This document shows positions 6,754 through 8,706 of a DNA stretch of 8,706 nt, in pieces. The translations under genes were made by a program, and so were the position numbers. The stretch lies in contig JACQHM010000001.1 in NCBI GenBank assembly GCA_016199025.1, positions 1-8,706 of the forward strand, read 5' to 3'. The DNA is from Candidatus Methylomirabilota bacterium (GTDB lineage: Bacteria; Methylomirabilota; Methylomirabilia; Methylomirabilales; JACQHM01). Position 1 is the stretch's first letter, and each line of letters opens with the position of its first letter. The notes beneath the pieces were generated by a model. It saw only the letters and a program-made list of their open reading frames with translations, was not told the DNA's origin and searched no databases.

Positions 6754-6840
6754 GATTTGAGATTTGGGATTGCGGATTTCAGATTTGGGAAGTATGAACC
6801 TGTCTTTCAATCCAAAATCTGCAATCGGCAATCTGCAATC
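6754..6840. repeat. Heptad-phased inverted-repeat element, copy 2
   Basis: This 87-bp element has the same organisation and orientation as the core at 3861-3947: left arm 6754-6792 (five GATTNNN heptads plus GAAG), 11-nt loop 6793-6803, right arm 6804-6840 (CTTTCAATC and on, again five heptads on the other strand). I count about 11 differences between the two copies, several at matching positions of opposite arms. It occupies nearly the whole spacer between the rplR stop (6845-6847) and the small bS22-like gene. The ATCAGCC-type flanking heptads of copy 1 are absent here. It has no protein-coding content. Confidence 0.85.
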
Positions 6841-6844
6841 GGCC

Positions 6845-7210
6845 TTAGAATTGGAGCCCGGCGGCCCTCGCCCCCTCGGCCAGGGCCTTCACCCGCCCAT
6901 GGTACTTGTACCCCCCGCGGTCGAAGACAACCTTCTGGATGCCGACGGCCATGGCCTTTTGGGCGAGGATCTCCCCAACGCTCTTGGCCACATCCTTTTT
7001 GGTTCCGGCCTTCCCCTTGGCCTTCAGCTCGGGGACCAGGGTCGAGGCCATCGCCAGGGTCACGCCCCGATCGTCATCGACGAGTTGAGCGTAGATATGT
7101 TTCAGGCTCCTGAACACGTTGAGGCGGGGCTGCTCGGCCGTCCCGTGGACCTTCTTCCGCACCCGCCGATGCCGCCGTTTCCTCTCAAGCCACTTCTTCG
7201 CCGCATCCAT
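6845..7210 (-). CDS. rplR: 50S ribosomal protein L18 (uL18)
   Basis: This large-subunit protein binds 5S rRNA and helps dock it in the central protuberance. The product is 121 residues from the ATG at 7208-7210. The in-frame ATG at 7243 overlaps rpsH and adds atypical residues. A strong GGAGGAGG (complement of 7215-7222) lies 4 nt before the chosen start. Seen: the basic N-terminus RKRRHRRVRKKVHGTAEQPRLNVFRS, then KHIYAQLVDDD, KKDVAKSVGEILAQKA, and the classic end FDRGGYKYHGRVKALAEGARAAGLQF. It is complete and looks functional. The context is odd: it follows rpsH by 22 bases with no rplF between, and rpsE does not follow. An 87-bp inverted repeat begins 4 bases after the stop instead. Confidence 0.97.
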   Translation of the reverse strand: MDAAKKWLERKRRHRRVRKKVHGTAEQPRLNVFRSLKHIYAQLVDDDRGVTLAMASTLVPELKAKGKAGTKKDVAKSVGEILAQKAMAVGIQKVVFDRGGYKYHGRVKALAEGARAAGLQF

Positions 7211-7232
7211 CCTTCCTCCTCCAAAAGACCAT

Positions 7233-7631
7233 TTACCACACATAACAGAGGACTTCGCCTCCCACCCCAGCAGCCTTGGCCTCCTCAGCGGTCATGACGC
7301 CTTTCGAGGTGGAGAGGATGGCTACCCCCAAGCCGGCCTTCACCTTGGGGATCTTCCTGGCCCCAGCGTAGACGCGCCGGCCAGGTTTGCTGGCCCTGGA
7401 CAGCTCGTTGATGACCCGCTCATTGCCAGGGCCGTATTTCAAGAAGACCCGCAGGGTTCCCTGGGGCTTTCCCTCAATCACCTTGTAACCTTTGATGAAG
7501 CCCTCCTGCTTCAGGATCTTGGCGATCTCCACCTTGAGCGTCGAGAGGGGGATATCCACCTCCTCGTGGAGAGCCTGATTGGCATTTCTCATCCTGGTGA
7601 GCATATCAGCGATGGGATCGGTCATGCTCAT
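7233..7631 (-). CDS. rpsH: 30S ribosomal protein S8 (uS8)
   Basis: This is a small-subunit assembly protein that binds the central domain of 16S rRNA and, in enterobacteria, represses the spc operon mRNA. The product is 132 residues beginning MSMTDPIADMLTRMRNANQA, a typical S8 start; a second ATG two codons later is also possible. An AGGA lies a few bases upstream. The C-terminal RNA-binding half shows SRASKPGRRVYAGARKIPKVKAGLGVAILSTSKGVMTAEEAKAAGVGGEVLCYVW, which is strongly conserved and complete. It starts 25 bases after the stop of a UbiD-family gene on the same strand, whereas in canonical operons it follows rpsN and precedes rplF. Both usual neighbours are missing here. Confidence 0.97.
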   Translation of the reverse strand: MSMTDPIADMLTRMRNANQALHEEVDIPLSTLKVEIAKILKQEGFIKGYKVIEGKPQGTLRVFLKYGPGNERVINELSRASKPGRRVYAGARKIPKVKAGLGVAILSTSKGVMTAEEAKAAGVGGEVLCYVW

Positions 7632-7656
7632 CGTTCCTCAATGTCCTCCTCTAATC

Positions 7657-8706
7657 CTAGTCAAGTCCATACTCCTTCCACCCTTTCTCGACGAGCTTCA
7701 CGACCTCAGGGTCCATGACGATCTCGTCCGGCCACTCCCTGGTGAACCCTTCTCCTTTCCACTTTCTGGTCCCGTCGATCCCCATCTTGGACCCGTAGAG
7801 GGGAAAGCGGCTGGCGTGGTCCAGGGTCTCGACAGGCCCGAGGACAAACTGGATGTCCCGCTCGGGATCGATACTGTTCAGGACCCTCCAGGTGACCTGG
7901 GAGAGGTCCCGGACGTCCGTGTCTCCATCGACGACCACAATCACTTTGGTGAACATGGCCTGACCCAAGCCCCAGATGGCGTGCATGACCTTCCGGGCGT
8001 GGCCTGGGTACTGTTTGTCGATGGAGACGATCATGAGATTGTGGAAGACCCCCTCGAAGGGCATGTGGAAGTCGATCACCTCGGGGAGCTGCTTCCTCAT
8101 CAACGGGAGGAAGATCCGCTCGATGGCTCTCCCCATCCAGCAGTCCTCCTGGGGGGGACGCCCAACGATGATGGTCTGATAGATCGGGTCCCTTCGGTGG
8201 GTCAGACAGGTCAGGTGAAACACCGGATAGGAATCCGCCAGGGAGTAGAAGCCGGTATGGTCACCGAAGGGCCCTTCAAGTCTCAGCTCCTCAGGATCCA
8301 CGTAACCTTCCAGGACGATCTCGGTGTTGGCCGGAACCTCCAGATCAATAGTTTCGCACTTCACCAGCTCGACAGACCTCTTTCTCAAGAAACCGGCTAC
8401 GAGGAGTTCATCCACCCCATCGGGAAGGGGGAGGGTGGCGGCGAAGGTCGTGGCGGGGTCGCAGCCGATGGCAACGGCGACCTCCATCCGTTTTCCGAGC
8501 CGTTTGGCCTTCCGAAAATGGGCCGCCCCCCCCTTGTGGGTATGCCAATGCATCGCCGTCGTTCGCCCGTCGAAGACCTGCATCCGGTAGGTCCCCACGT
8601 TCCGGACGCCGGTCTCCGGATCCTTCGTGATGACGAGCGGGAAGGTGATGTAGCGGCCGGCGTCCTGGGGCCAGCACTGGATGATCGGGAGGAAGTCCAG
8701 CGAGGC
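7657..8706 (-). CDS. ubiD: UbiD-family prenylated-FMN decarboxylase (partial, N-terminus off window)
   Basis: The frame stays open to the right edge at 8706, so 349 C-terminal residues of a protein normally about 480-500 long are present. UbiD enzymes use prenylated FMN, made by UbiX, to decarboxylate aromatic acids, classically in ubiquinone or menaquinone synthesis. Visible: CWPQDAGRYITFPLVITKDPETG, then NVGTYRMQV with the conserved active-site Arg, MHWHTHKGGAAHF (cofactor/metal region), TEIVLEGYV and LEGPFGDHTGFY with conserved acidic residues, and HNLMIVSIDKQYPGHARKVMHA. The ending WPDEIVMDPEVVKLVEKGWKEYGLD is intact. The substrate cannot be fixed from the sequence; a quinone-precursor decarboxylase is likely, and another aromatic acid decarboxylase is possible. 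It is the first visible gene of the leftward cluster, with rpsH 25 bases after its stop. Confidence 0.93.
   Translation of the reverse strand, partial: ASLDFLPIIQCWPQDAGRYITFPLVITKDPETGVRNVGTYRMQVFDGRTTAMHWHTHKGGAAHFRKAKRLGKRMEVAVAIGCDPATTFAATLPLPDGVDELLVAGFLRKRSVELVKCETIDLEVPANTEIVLEGYVDPEELRLEGPFGDHTGFYSLADSYPVFHLTCLTHRRDPIYQTIIVGRPPQEDCWMGRAIERIFLPLMRKQLPEVIDFHMPFEGVFHNLMIVSIDKQYPGHARKVMHAIWGLGQAMFTKVIVVVDGDTDVRDLSQVTWRVLNSIDPERDIQFVLGPVETLDHASRFPLYGSKMGIDGTRKWKGEGFTREWPDEIVMDPEVVKLVEKGWKEYGLD

Noticed and set aside
6741..6812. Promoter for the bS22-like gene inside repeat copy 2 (TTGAAA on the minus strand near 6807-6812)
   Set aside because: No acceptable -10 element lies at the right distance, and the hexamer is part of the conserved repeat. 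Co-transcription from rplR is simpler.
6475..7718. Plus-strand open frames of 177-212 codons across the repeat, rplR and rpsH
   Set aside because: They run antisense to conserved ribosomal genes, cross the non-coding repeat and the hairpin, and have low-complexity Pro/Ser/Arg products.

Overview
The window looks like a chromosomal piece of a GC-rich, respiring bacterium. It has three parts: the distal end of a complex I (nuo) operon with a rex regulator behind it, a short decayed strand-switch zone, and an oppositely oriented cluster of a UbiD-type decarboxylase with ribosomal protein genes. nuoK-L-M-N, rex, UbiD and a tiny bS22/mS38-like ribosomal protein together would fit Desulfobacterota ('Deltaproteobacteria') or a neighbouring phylum such as Methylomirabilota. 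That placement is an impression from gene content, not a demonstrated result.

Plus strand, 1-6159: nuoK, nuoL, nuoM and nuoN follow one another with short gaps or an overlap, and encode the membrane arm of NADH:quinone oxidoreductase. All four keep the key membrane Glu/Lys residues. The rex gene, an NADH/NAD+-sensing repressor, starts 37 bases after nuoN and is probably co-transcribed, so a redox sensor sits at the tail of the operon that makes the NADH-oxidising machine. Three of the spacers inside the operon are built of degenerate 7-bp repeats. A fourth such block, containing an 87-bp inverted repeat, lies at the nuoM 3' end and appears to have replaced the normal stop, adding about 60 residues to predicted NuoM.

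Middle, 6160-6650: the remains of a DJ-1/PfpI-family gene (start codon ATA, catalytic middle deleted, reading frame shifted) are followed by a strong GC-rich hairpin between the converging transcription units.

Minus strand, 8706-6651, in transcription order: a UbiD-family decarboxylase (start outside the window), rpsH (uS8), rplR (uL18), a second copy of the 87-bp inverted repeat, and a 29-codon gene that I read as a bS22/mS38-like ribosomal protein. Bacterial spc operons normally have rplF (uL6) between rpsH and rplR and rpsE after rplR. Here rplF is absent, rpsE does not follow, and a quinone-pathway-type gene replaces the usual upstream genes. I see no CRISPR array, transposase, tRNA or rRNA. 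The most interesting points are the rearranged ribosomal cluster, the tiny ribosomal gene, and the heptad-repeat elements that invade operon spacers and one coding sequence.
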